From Neodiprion pinetum (taxonomy: Eukaryota > Arthropoda > Insecta > Hymenoptera > Diprionidae): a stretch of 64,000 nt of DNA. The stretch's first letter is position 1. Each line of letters opens with the position of its first letter. Location of the stretch: NCBI RefSeq assembly GCF_021155775.2, contig NC_060235.2, positions 26,948,607 through 27,012,606 on the forward strand. The letters run 5' to 3'. The translations under genes and the position numbers were made by a program. The notes beneath the pieces were generated by a model. It saw nothing but the letters and a program-made list of their open reading frames with translations, was not told where the DNA came from and made no database searches. Positions 1-10,600 of this stretch are shown one piece after another.

Positions 1-1
1 G

Positions 2-504
2 TCGGGTCTCACTTCCCTGCGAGAGGCAACGGCGAAAGCCCTCGAGGTGGAGGCCATGCGTAAACAATATTTTGGGTCAAACAAACTTCGCCAAATCGAG
101 GTGTCAAAAGTCACCTCAGAAAAACGGGATTTTGAGCGCTCGGAAAAGACCAAGTCTCAGAGTTATAGAAATAAAAAAAAAGTAATAATAATTTTAAACA
201 AGGAAATCGTGGTTCTCTTCAAAATCAGGATAACAGAGGCGAAATTAAAAACGTAGTTGCGTCTGATCAAACTGTATTGTCTTGCTTATTTTGTAAAAAA
301 ATTGGACATGATGTCAACCATTGTTTTTTGCTTATGAAAATTACTGGAGAAGCGATGCAAAATTCGAATCCGAACTCCTATAATTGGCGGAAAAAAGATT
401 TAGAAATAAGGGAAGGAAATCCTCATCGGCGTTTTGTTAATGCCGCCGCATTTAGTGAAGTATGTTCTTTTGAATTCATTTTGGGTGGTTCAAGAGTTGG
501 ATAA
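2..504 (+). pseudogene. gag remnant of an LTR retrotransposon, frameshifted
   Basis: The frame is open from the left edge and reads a charged helical segment followed by a K/S/N-rich linker. It is the C-terminal half of a gag-like nucleocapsid protein; the N-terminal half lies outside the window. A run of nine A at about 172-180 moves the reading from one frame to another, so the first frame stops at 256 and the second carries on to 504. The second frame contains one CCHC zinc knuckle (Cys at 283 and 292, then His, then Cys), the RNA-binding motif of Ty3/Gypsy and Copia gag. No protease, reverse transcriptase or integrase follows, so the internal part is deleted or the copy is rearranged. Assignment to Ty3/Gypsy is only likely. 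The frameshift could also be a programmed gag-pol shift, but the missing pol argues for decay. Confidence 0.6.
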
Positions 505-1576
505 AGACTGTCTTTGATAGAAGATTTTCTTATAATGATTTGTTATTTCTGAGTTGCTAATCAACTTGAAATTTGTTTTCTTCGGTTGTTTCTTTCTAGA
601 AACTTCTTCTCTGGAATCGAGTTTTGTGTCGGATAGGTTTGGTTTCTTTAGAAATGTGAATAGAGCCACGATTATTTTTCGAGGTCGATGAGCGATTGCT
701 TGATTTTCACATTTTATTAACCTCAAGTGTCAGTTTTTGTGAGCACTTTTTCAGGTTATTTGGCCCAGCCTTTTCCTTCCAATCTTTCCCGATTCCTGAG
801 GATGACTGTTGGCCTTATTTTGAAGAAATACACGGAAAAGATTCAGATAAGATCGTTTCTTTTCTCTCTTAAATGAATATTTAATCCATCTTATTCATGC
901 TTTTTCAGGTTATTAGCCAAACAGCCTTTTCCTTCCGACCTTCCCGATTCCTGAGGATGACTGGTGGCCTTCGTTTTGAAGAATGACACGAAATAAATGA
1001 GATAAGATCGTTTCTTTTCTTTTAAATAAATATTCAATTCATCTTATTCGTGTATTTTCCCAAATTCACTTAGTGAAATTGGATTGATATTCCACCACTC
1101 ACATTTGTCCTCCCAAACTCTAGGGTGTGCTGTTTCTGAAGAAGTCTTGGATCCAGTCACCCATCCTTTTCCCTGTTTGGTCCCAGAATTTTCGGTTTCC
1201 CGCCTCAACGTTTTCGCCCGAATCTGTTTCAACCGGTCGATCCTCCCTGAAGAGGATTAGATTACTTTTCGACGTCGACTTGGAGCGTTGCTGATGTCTT
1301 CAAATTTATGAAGATACATAACACTGAACAACACTTACCTTTATAAAACAGGGCACATAAATTTTGAAATTCAATTTAACGCTCAACTATCTGCTCAAGG
1401 TTTTCTGTGGTTTACCTTGAGACTGTGGGCAAATGCCAGATATTAAAAAAGGGAGTCTTTAAAATTTTTAGAGCCACAGCTCCAATTCACCTTTGAGCAC
1501 TGACTGCTAGATCACTTTTACAATTGTTTTATCTTTCCCGAGTCGTGACCACTCTTTTCCTCGGGGGGGGGGATAG
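505..1576 (+). mobile_element. 3' internal non-coding part of the LTR element
   Basis: No convincing coding sequence is present between the gag remnant and the LTR. The stretch holds a diverged tandem duplication (747-1058) and ends in a G-rich tract: ten G at 1563-1572 followed by ATAG, directly before the LTR. This tract sits where the polypurine tract that primes plus-strand synthesis is expected. The stretch is therefore read as the 3' untranslated end of the same element, probably joined to gag by an internal deletion. Confidence 0.45.
747..1058. repeat. Diverged tandem duplication, period about 154 bp
   Basis: Two adjacent copies begin with TTTTTCAGGTTATT at 747 and 901. Both contain CCTTTTCCTTCC, then CCCGATTCCTGAGGATGACTG, and finish with GATAAGATCGTTTCTTTTC and an ATTCATCTTATTC-like end. 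They differ by scattered substitutions and short indels, so the duplication is not recent. Confidence 0.85.
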
Positions 1577-1875
1577 TGTTACAAAGGGTGAAATCAACCG
1601 TTTTGCTCCTTTTTAATGATTTAGTAGTCATCATAGATAAAAGACGTTTATAAACCTCTTATGTCTTTAAAAAGAATAAGGTTGCTGCGTCAACCGATAT
1701 TATTGTAAAAACAGTCAGTCTCTAGACTTTAAAAAGAGAGCTTGTGTCCAAATACATCTATTTTCTTTCTAAATATTCCTTGTTCGTGAGACTTCTTTGG
1801 CTCGGCGTTCGCTTAAATCGCACAGAGAACTCTTTGATTCTCTTAGATCTTTCGTAATTTCCCCCCGTTGTAACA
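1577..1875 (+). mobile_element. 3' long terminal repeat (299 bp)
   Basis: The segment starts TGTTACAA and ends TTGTAACA, an exact 8-bp inverted terminal repeat with the canonical TG...CA ends of LTRs. It is preceded by a G-rich polypurine-like tract. A TATAAA-like element lies near 1648-1654 and an AATAAG-like polyadenylation signal near 1674, as expected for the U3 and R parts of an LTR. The matching 5' LTR would be left of the window, so neither the target duplication nor the age can be judged. Confidence 0.7.
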
Positions 1876-2545
1876 ATATTTTTGCAAATTTGTGAAAAAT
1901 TATGTATTTGTGTTCTAAAAAAGTTGCCGGAAGCCGGAGTCCGATATTGCAAGTGATTACGTCATAACGATGTGAAACCGTCAAAACTACGATTGGCTCT
2001 CAAAGTATCGCATGGAAAGATAAATCGACTCTGTTAGTGTCATTTAAAACCTTTTTTCTTCCACTCTTATAATACAAAAAAAATTTATACTCTGACCCTT
2101 TTTGTTTGCCAAAACGACAAAAAATTTGGGCGAGTTCTATTTCCAGCACCATTGAGAGAGTTACGTAAATGTAAAGTGCAATGGATTCAACGTGAAGAAA
2201 ATACGTATTTAACATATTTTCAAAAAAGTTGATTGTTCAAGAGACGTTTAACAAGTTACATTGACGGGTATACCGCGAATACTGATAAGTATTTTCAGTA
2301 AAAATTAGGACAAATCAAGAGTATAGTATAAAGATTATTATAATTTTTTTATTGACACATTTTACCAAGAAGATTATGAGAAAATTATAAAAAATTATAG
2401 AAATTTTATTAGCGCATTCACAGCTACTGAATTTGGGCTTGCGCGAAAAATGAATTGAAATAATTTATTGTCAACGTGACAAGTTCGCACAATTTTAGAT
2501 AAAATATAATTACAATTGCCATTAAATATTATAAAAATGTATTAC
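1876..2545. other. Intergenic DNA, nothing recognised
   Basis: AT-rich sequence right of the LTR. Only short unrelated open frames occur, and no splice-supported exon was seen. Confidence 0.5.
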
Positions 2546-2558
2546 TCACCGTGCACAA

Positions 2559-2737
2559 ATAGTAACGTACCTTTTTGTTGTTGGTTTATGTGAAAATTCA
2601 CCAGGTATTGGACCTTGAGCGCAGGAACCACGTAGCGCTTGTCCTGGAAGTCGAGTTGCACCAGAAAGCGGACCCGGAGCGCAGAATCCAGGAAGTAGAG
2701 AACCTGGTACTCGAAATCTGCGGAGCGCGATTCTCAT
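2559..2737 (-). other. Possible - strand exon with a 60-nt tandem repeat
   Basis: On the - strand an ATG at 2737 opens a frame of about 60 residues rich in Pro and Gly (PGSLLPGF, LPGQALRG, GPIPGEF). It is built from two adjacent 60-nt units, so the peptide repeats every 20 residues. Two good donor-like sites follow on the same strand: AAAAAG|GTACGT at about 2569 and CACG|GTGAGT at about 2549. It may be the first exon of a gene reading left, or simply a decayed GC-rich satellite. No downstream exon was found before the LTR and I recognise no family. Confidence 0.2.
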
Positions 2738-4274
2738 CCGTCCGCTCTACTGCGCGTTGTTTCCAGACTGAGGAATTCGACTAGCTGATTTTCGTGTATA
2801 CAGATCGATGACGTCAAGAGGAAAAAAATTTTGGGTGTCACTTTCTGAAAGTACCAACATCCGAACATCTAAAATATCGTTTCGAACTTTAATACTATGT
2901 ATGTATGATGTATGATGATATAATGTATGATATATGATGTATGATGATTTTAGCTTTTACATTTCAGACAAGAAATACGGACTCTATCTTTCCTGCCGAT
3001 TTTAGCCTCAATCGGCTAAACCCTTCGATGGTCAGCCTTTGACTAAAGATATATTCTTCAGTTAACGGGTCAGCTAATAATAACGCTTCCGTTCTGCGAC
3101 AGTTGGATGATAAAAATTTTTGCTCGTACCCTTCAAACGTGTGTTAAAATAAGCTCGAAGTTTTAAGAAGCTGCGTTCTCACTCTCCTCATAAAAAAAAA
3201 AATCGCCGACAATCACCTTTTCAGGTCTTCAAATCAGGACACTGCGTTAAATACTGTCTCATATACGGAGCGTGCATTTCATCTCGATCAAAATTAGCGC
3301 GTCCGTGACGTATTACAGTTACTCTGAATTTTTTTCCATACGAACATTTTTCGAAAAATAATTCTGCTTCTCTACCCAACGTAGATACTTCACTTGCGAC
3401 TAGCTAAAACAACGTTTCGATTCTATGCCTACGAAAATTCAAGATCGAGAGAGCAAATGAAAAGTTGTTGGAATAATTATGAATATCAATGTTATGGAAT
3501 ACGTCGAGCGCGTGTCGAATAGAATCCCATTTCGAAATGAATAATTCTTCTATTTTCATATTATAGCCATATTATTGTAGATAATTTAGTTTGTCTCCTG
3601 GAAAATTATCAAATTTACATGACGTATTAATCGTAAATGGATCATATATATTAATATCGTACATGGACCGCATATACATATACACGTTTTGGTCTCTGCA
3701 TTATTATGACATCTGATCATCATTATATATCATCCATGTATACATACTTTTCCCGGGTATCTATACTTTAATTAAATCACGTTTTTGCTACGAATATTGG
3801 ATGAAATTGATTCTCATTATTAATTTCTTGAATCGCTGACGATTCGGTAACGTTATAAGTCGGTAAATACGCACAAGCTAAATATTGACTTGGGCATACC
3901 TTACGAAGATTGTGTTACTCGGAGGTTATTGCAACCAACATCATGTCGTGATCGGTAACCCTCTGATGCTCTGCAATAAGTTCCCAACTCTGCTGCTGGA
4001 ATACCACAGAGAGCGCCAGCGCGCGACGAATTTCGGTTTTCACACCAAAGCCCATAAGGGTAACTGCCTTTATAGTCTTCAGTCAACGACTCTGGTCTCC
4101 GTGCCACTCACTCTGAACTCAATTTGTCCAAGAACGTCTACCCTTGCCGACGTCACACGACCGTCGTATCCGCATGCGCGGAACGTCTGCGCGTCGATGT
4201 GTGCAATGGAAGTGAAAACTCTGTTTCAGTATGGCGGCGTGTAAGCGCAAGGAAGCATCGTATTTTGTTACGTA
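2738..4274. other. Intergenic region up to the carrier promoter
   Basis: Mostly AT-rich with no recognised gene. It contains a degenerate ATG/TATGATG microsatellite at about 2895-2955. From about 4100 the sequence becomes richer in CpG, which probably marks the promoter and 5' UTR of the carrier gene. No TATA box is evident. Confidence 0.4.
2895..2955. repeat. Degenerate TATGATG microsatellite
   Basis: Repeated TATGTATGATG, TATGATGATA and TATATGATG words in about 60 bp, an imperfect simple repeat. Confidence 0.8.
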
Positions 4275-4347
4275 AGCCATATACCTCGTGATATATCAGT
4301 TTCTCGATTGTTTCGAGAATAACGGTGACTACGACGAGTCAAAAGAA

Positions 4348-4392
4348 ATGTCCCGAGGCGGACGGTGGTGTTGTCATTGCTGGAAACAATGA
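4348..4392 (+). promoter_or_regulatory. Upstream ORF in the carrier 5' leader
   Basis: An ATG at 4348 opens a 14-codon frame ending TGA at 4392, before the carrier Met at 4475 and in another frame. If it is in the transcript it could reduce initiation at the main ORF. Confidence 0.35.
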
Positions 4393-4474
4393 TTGTGATA
4401 CGACTGTTGGAAATCTGCGACCCGAACACGATAGAATCGAGAATTCAGTAACGCACGAAGAGTCCACACGCAAC

Positions 4475-4628
4475 ATGTCTACGATAAAAACCACAGGGAC
4501 GGGAACCACGCGAGTTCTCCCGGTGTTCAGTCATGTCAAATATGAACATCTGATCGCTGGTCTGTCCGGCGGGGTCTTGTCGACCTTGATGCTGCATCCC
4601 TTGGACCTGATAAAAATCAGATTTGCCG
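4475..4628 (+). CDS. SLC25A32: SLC25A32 exon 1
   Basis: Encodes the N-terminus and transmembrane helix 1, with [12 protein letters not shown] and the first signature PLDLIKIRF. The donor is GCCG|GTAAGT. The exon ends in phase 1 and the split codon is completed as Val by exon 2. Confidence 0.92.
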
Positions 4629-7600
4629 GTAAGTAGACGACAATTTAACACCGCCAGAGCAAGTGCCGAACCTTCGGACTCGTTCAGCTGTCATTGCTTC
4701 GAGTGTCCCCTTGCGGTGCACGTGGTCTGTACCCCCGAACCTCAGCGAAACGTCATGCCGGAACGGTTTTGAGCGTTCTTTTTGCCAATTTATGAATTTA
4801 TGAATTTTTGAAATTGGTTATTTTTTTTTCTCGCCGATAAGATTTCCTGCATAATATGATGCAACACGTCTACTGAGTTACCACGTGTATGCAAAGTAGG
4901 TATGCGTAGCTATCGCATCGCCGATTCGTGTCTCTTTCGTATATATAATATTCATAGTTAATTAGCGATCGGCGTCGTCAGGCAACAATTCATCGCTCTT
5001 TGTCCCGTTAGCGAGTTATCACTGAGCAAGCAACGCGCGTCATGGCAGACATTGATACTTTCCTAGTACTGTTACCATTCAGGGTTCGTACTCACAGGGA
5101 AAATAACACTTGGAACAGTTTTCTATTAGGCATGCATTTTGTTTCTTTATCCACCCGTACATGAAGAACAAAGATATGAACAGCTTATCCTGAATTCCCT
5201 AACCTGAAATTTTCTAAATACATAGTTCTTAAATTTACATGGTTGAAATGAGTGACGTTAACCTCACAAAACATTGAGTTAAAATTACTGTTTCACAAAT
5301 TTAAAATGCCTTTAAATAACATATGTTTGTGGAATATGAGCTTTGTTTGCATATTTTACGCCTCAATGATTTGTAGACAAACATAAAATTTGTGAACTAG
5401 CGATTTGCAATGAAAATACATCGTTACGTCAGTCTTACAAACTTCAACCCTGACGAAATTTTTCACGTAAATTTTGTTGGACACTTACTAACATAAACAT
5501 CATTGATCCATGTTTGTGGCTAATCCAACGATTAAACACATTGTACATATTTCACAGTCCGGTTGATCTGTTGTTCTTGTGCCAATATAGATTGTGCCCC
5601 AATAGAAACTCATATTTCAAAGTACATATGAATCATTCATACACTGCAAATTCTGTCTATGTACGAGGTTCAAGTTGATAATAATAAGCAACGAAACAGT
5701 GAATTAAAAATCATTGTTTTGTAGTTTCAGAATAATTTTAAAGGAGTTGGTTTTCCAAAATATTGTTTGTCATCTTATTTATTAATATATATTTGAAACC
5801 AAATATCTTTAATTTTTCCTCACAACAAGTTGATATGTCAAAACAAAACTGTCTAATTCGAGTTAAAGAAGGTCCGTTATATATGCGATTAAAACTTTTC
5901 CTTGTACGATTTTCAAAAATAACTCAGCTTGTGAAGGTTTACACTCACATCTCCAATCTCACACGTTCTAATGCAACTGGTAAAATTTCTCATGTTTCTG
6001 GTAAGGGGCCAGCACATTTTACGACGGATATTGCCTCTTATATATTACCAAGCTGTTCTTTACTTCTACCAATTGCACCTCTGTAATTTACAAAATCGTT
6101 TACCTCAGCATCTGATTGTGTTTGTTTTTTCTTTTTTTGCGTACTATATTTTGGATTGTGTGGCTTTATCTTATATCCAACTATCAATGAATCTCGCCGA
6201 CAAACTTACGCCATTATCGTGACTACTCTCCAATACTTTAATTCATAATCAGTAGGAATATTTTTTCAGGTGTATCTTTATAGGTAAAAAGCGAGTTGAA
6301 TAGTGTAACGGTAATCTTTGGTACTCTATAATTAATTGAAAAATTCAGTACAGAATGTTCAACAAGCTTTCACCTCGTAACATTCGTGTTTTCAAAATTT
6401 TGGCTGTGACAATTTTTGAATAAATAAAGCTGCTGGCTTTAGTCCATGCTGGCATAATATAATGCAGGAAAAGAAAAATAGCAATCTGATCACGAAAGTG
6501 AATACATCAGATTTTCGTCCTAATTCGTTGTTCATAAAATGTACAAAATTATGGATAATAAATGTTTCGAAAATATATCTTCCGCAATATGGAAGAGATA
6601 TATTTTTCATCAAAACAATTAGTTATATTCACCATATTACTGATCTACAAGCCCAGATTAAGGCTGATCACATTCTTTTCTTTTTTTTTTCTCTTGTTAT
6701 TGTTACAGCCGTATCATAGAAAACAAATTTTCAATCTACATATTTCCAAAACAAAGAAACAGCACAAATTTTTCATGCTTATTTTTTCACAAATTATTAC
6801 TTTACTTCAGATAAATTAATATGAATATGGCATTGATGCGATTTTTTTTAAAACCATTATGATATGTTCCAACGAACATGTGGTAAAATCCCAACGTTTT
6901 CTTCAGTTTGATGATGTATTGTGTACCGGATGAAAAACTGAGTTTCAGATTAGAAAATTCAGAAGATTCAAGTTTGTGATGTTGACTTAACGAAATATTA
7001 GATCAAAAGTGACTATTTTTTTCCAACACATCAGTATGTCTTTTTGTATCATGGATCAATGAATTTTTCAGACACTCCTCAAAATTGTGATGTACATGAA
7101 ACGATTTTTTCTAATAATCCATGAATGCAATGACATTGTCCGATATCAAATTACAAAAATTCCACCCACATCGCGAATCCAGTTTGACGGGTCAAAATAA
7201 CAATGTTAATTAAACTTATAACGATTCCCTATTTTTGTATAGAATAATCTACCAAACAAGTCTTAGGTTTTAGGGGAGCGACATGAGATGATGCTACGTT
7301 CCTATCAACAACTTTCAATTTTAATGCGTTTCAGTGTCAATGATGAAATGTTGTAAAATGTAAGGCTTATGTTTCAATAAGTCATAACTTAGCTGTTCAA
7401 TAGTTCTCGACATGCGCTCTGGTCGCAAATCATAATATGAACACCAGATTCTGTACTTTTATTACAAGACTAATGTTTTCCATTTGCAGTTAACGATGGC
7501 ATCACACATTCTACTCCACAGTACAGTGGTCTTCGGGGTGCCTTTGTAGAAATCCACAGGACAGAGGGACTGAGAGGCCTCTACAGAGGGGTAGTACCAA

Positions 7601-10600
7601 ATATTCTGGGCTCAGGCAGCTCTTGGGGATTCTATTTTTTCTTGTAAGTGGTCAAATTGTTTGCCTTTTCTCTACTGCCAATAGTTATTCATGATTTCCT
7701 TCTTTGCTATACGTCAAAATAAAATAAGGAAGAAATTCTTGTACAACTGTGTGTACAATTTCCCTGAATTTCAAGAAACTTTTCATCGTTACGTAGCTTC
7801 CTAGTGTCAACTTCACAGAGATAACACTAACTTGCTTGGTTGTGTAAAAATAGAATATTGTAATTGTGTTGTGAATATCAGCAGCAACATAAAAAAGATA
7901 ACGAGTTCTTTAAAGTTTTTTCTACACCGGGTAAAAAATTAAATCTGTTTTACTTTCAAACTGATCTTCTACGACAAAGCAATCCCGTTTCGGTTAGATC
8001 TAATAGAATAACCAACAATACATCTCCATGTGTTTATCTGCGTAAAATCTAATCAGCCAATATCTTCTTCATTGTCCTGTATTTAACTATACACTTTTAG
8101 GACATTACACTCCCATATTCTATTCAGTATAATTCTATAAATAGTATGAGAAAGTGTAGTGAGTAATAGAGTTGAAAGGAAAATTTACAACGGTCATAAT
8201 TCTGTGATATCTCGTGGAACGTATCAAGAAGTTTTGAGCATGGGATCATGTGACCGATTTAGGAGCAACTACTTATATCATTACCTTTTGCATTGTCATC
8301 ATCAAAGATTTATCTTCTTTTTTTTTTTATTTGCATATCTAATATTCCAAACAACATTTTTATGGAGAAATTTTCTTTCTCCTGATTCAATTATATTTTT
8401 GTCATTTCCAATCAAATTTCGCCGATATCCGCCTATGAGCATTAAATTCTTTAACATTGGTATGAAAAAAACTATTGCCGTCAATGTTCTTATCATTTAT
8501 TGCAACTTATTTAATAAATGTAACAATACAGTAGAGAGCATAAAAGTCTGTATTCAGTAATAATAATTCTCCCATTCTCATCTGCAGTTGTACGAATTAA
8601 TTATACATAATTAATTAATTTTATATCAGATTCACTTTCCCAATTTTTTCAACTTCCTTTATTTTTTCTTAGGTTTCTGACCCTTGTGATCGTGTGATCT
8701 CTACCTGGCCAAATTTTTTTCAACTGACCAGTAACTAATAAGAGCCCTAAATCTTGTATGTATTTAACTCGTAGCAGTGAGGCGTCATCCCATTTTCAAA
8801 CTAATTCGAACCGATTATTTATAAAATCCCTCAATGACATGATGCACAGAAAAAAATTTATTGACCCAACCAATTCAGTAATTGCCTTGTGCGTTATTAA
8901 AAATCGATTCCATTAAAAAATACTTAAATCATCTCTACTGGGCATTACCAGGAACTATGATGGGCTTAGTTCAATGAACTTGTATTTGATTCATTGCCAT
9001 ACACATTTTGTAGATCACTGAGCAACTACTGAATCAAAAACAGCACATGATTCCTTGTAATCATTATTCTGTTTTGTATTTACGTATTTATTTATTAAGA
9101 TAATATTTTTAATTTAGGGAATGTATATGTAAACATTATTTGTGTTCAACTTTTTGCACTATCTGATCTACAGTATAATATACGGGAGTATAATAAGCAA
9201 TGTATTAATTGCATATTGGTTGTTTGTAAAATAGTGTACACTGTGATGCTAGCAACTTAAAAATATTTACCATCTCTAGAAATGAGATGATTGATTAATT
9301 GTTGATCAATTTTTGAAACACTTTTGTAGTAACTACATCTTGCTAAATCCATGAACCCGGTTAAGGGAAAGTAAAATGAATGCACCTATAATTATAGTGT
9401 TGCACGATTGTTGTTTCACTCCTCGTGCTAATATCTATTTCCATTTTTTATAGCTATAACACAATAAAAACATGGATTCAAGGTGGAAATGCAAAGAAGC
9501 CTGTGGGCCCAGTAATGCACATGTTGGCTGCAGCCGACGCTGGGATTATGACACTGTTAATAACGAATCCAATCTGGGTAGTTAAGACGCGGCTTTGCCT
9601 TCAATATACAAGTGATGTAAATCTTGCAGAAAGCAAAAGGTACTCCGGCTTGGTTGATGCTCTCACCAAAATATATAAAACAGAGGGTATTCGAGGACTC
9701 TACAAGGTAATTTTCACTGTGTAAAATAAAAAGTAAAAGACAAAGAGCCCTTTTGTATGAAACTAGAATGAAGTATAATACAGTACAAAATATTTCTTGC
9801 ACTGATCAACCATTCTCGTAACCGTCAATGTGTCTTTTGCAAGCACATTTATTCTTAAAGGGGTGGTCGTCCTTTCACACTTAATTTTCAAGTTAATTCT
9901 GAATAACTGCTATAGATACAGTCGCAAATAATCACCGATTGTATGGCTGAAAGATGGTAGTTTCATCTTTATTTCAACCTCTAAAATTTTACAAATGGCT
10001 TATAGTTTTTTAACGTTGCACTCATTTTATTCGAAACAATGTTATTGAACTCTTTTCGTATGGTAATTTCCAAATCGTTCATATGATTTTTATAAAATTT
10101 TTCACATTCCATTCCGATACGTTGTTTTTACGGGAACTAAAATGATCCATGCTCAAACTAGACTGGGAATTGTAGTTTACAAATGTATTGAAATTCCATA
10201 AAAATACGGAAAACGTATCAAAAATAAAAAGTACAGTGACAATATCGAAATTTTTAATTCCAACTATAACTATAAGTGTTTTGAAATTAAGAGTATACAG
10301 ATTTTTTGTTTCACATAATGAACAACATCATGAGGTGAAAGGTATAGGTTTGACAAGAATCCTGCTAGCTGTTGATGATGTCATAACTTGATAAATTGTA
10401 GACAATCTTTCTACTTTTGAAGCTTAGAATAAAGATCAAACTAGTATCTCTCAAACACGTAATTGTTAGTTATTTACGAAACTTTCTGTACGAATAGCTG
10501 TTTTTCAAAGATTATGGATCTGCTAATCAAGCACAAAAAAATTTACCACCCCCCTTGAGCAACTTCAGAATGTTGAAAAATGATCGCTTCAACTTCTTTG

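Noticed and set aside
8159..8560. 133-codon frame in carrier intron 2
   Set aside because: It starts without a proper ATG, is very rich in Phe/Leu from AT-rich DNA, and lies in a well-defined intron.
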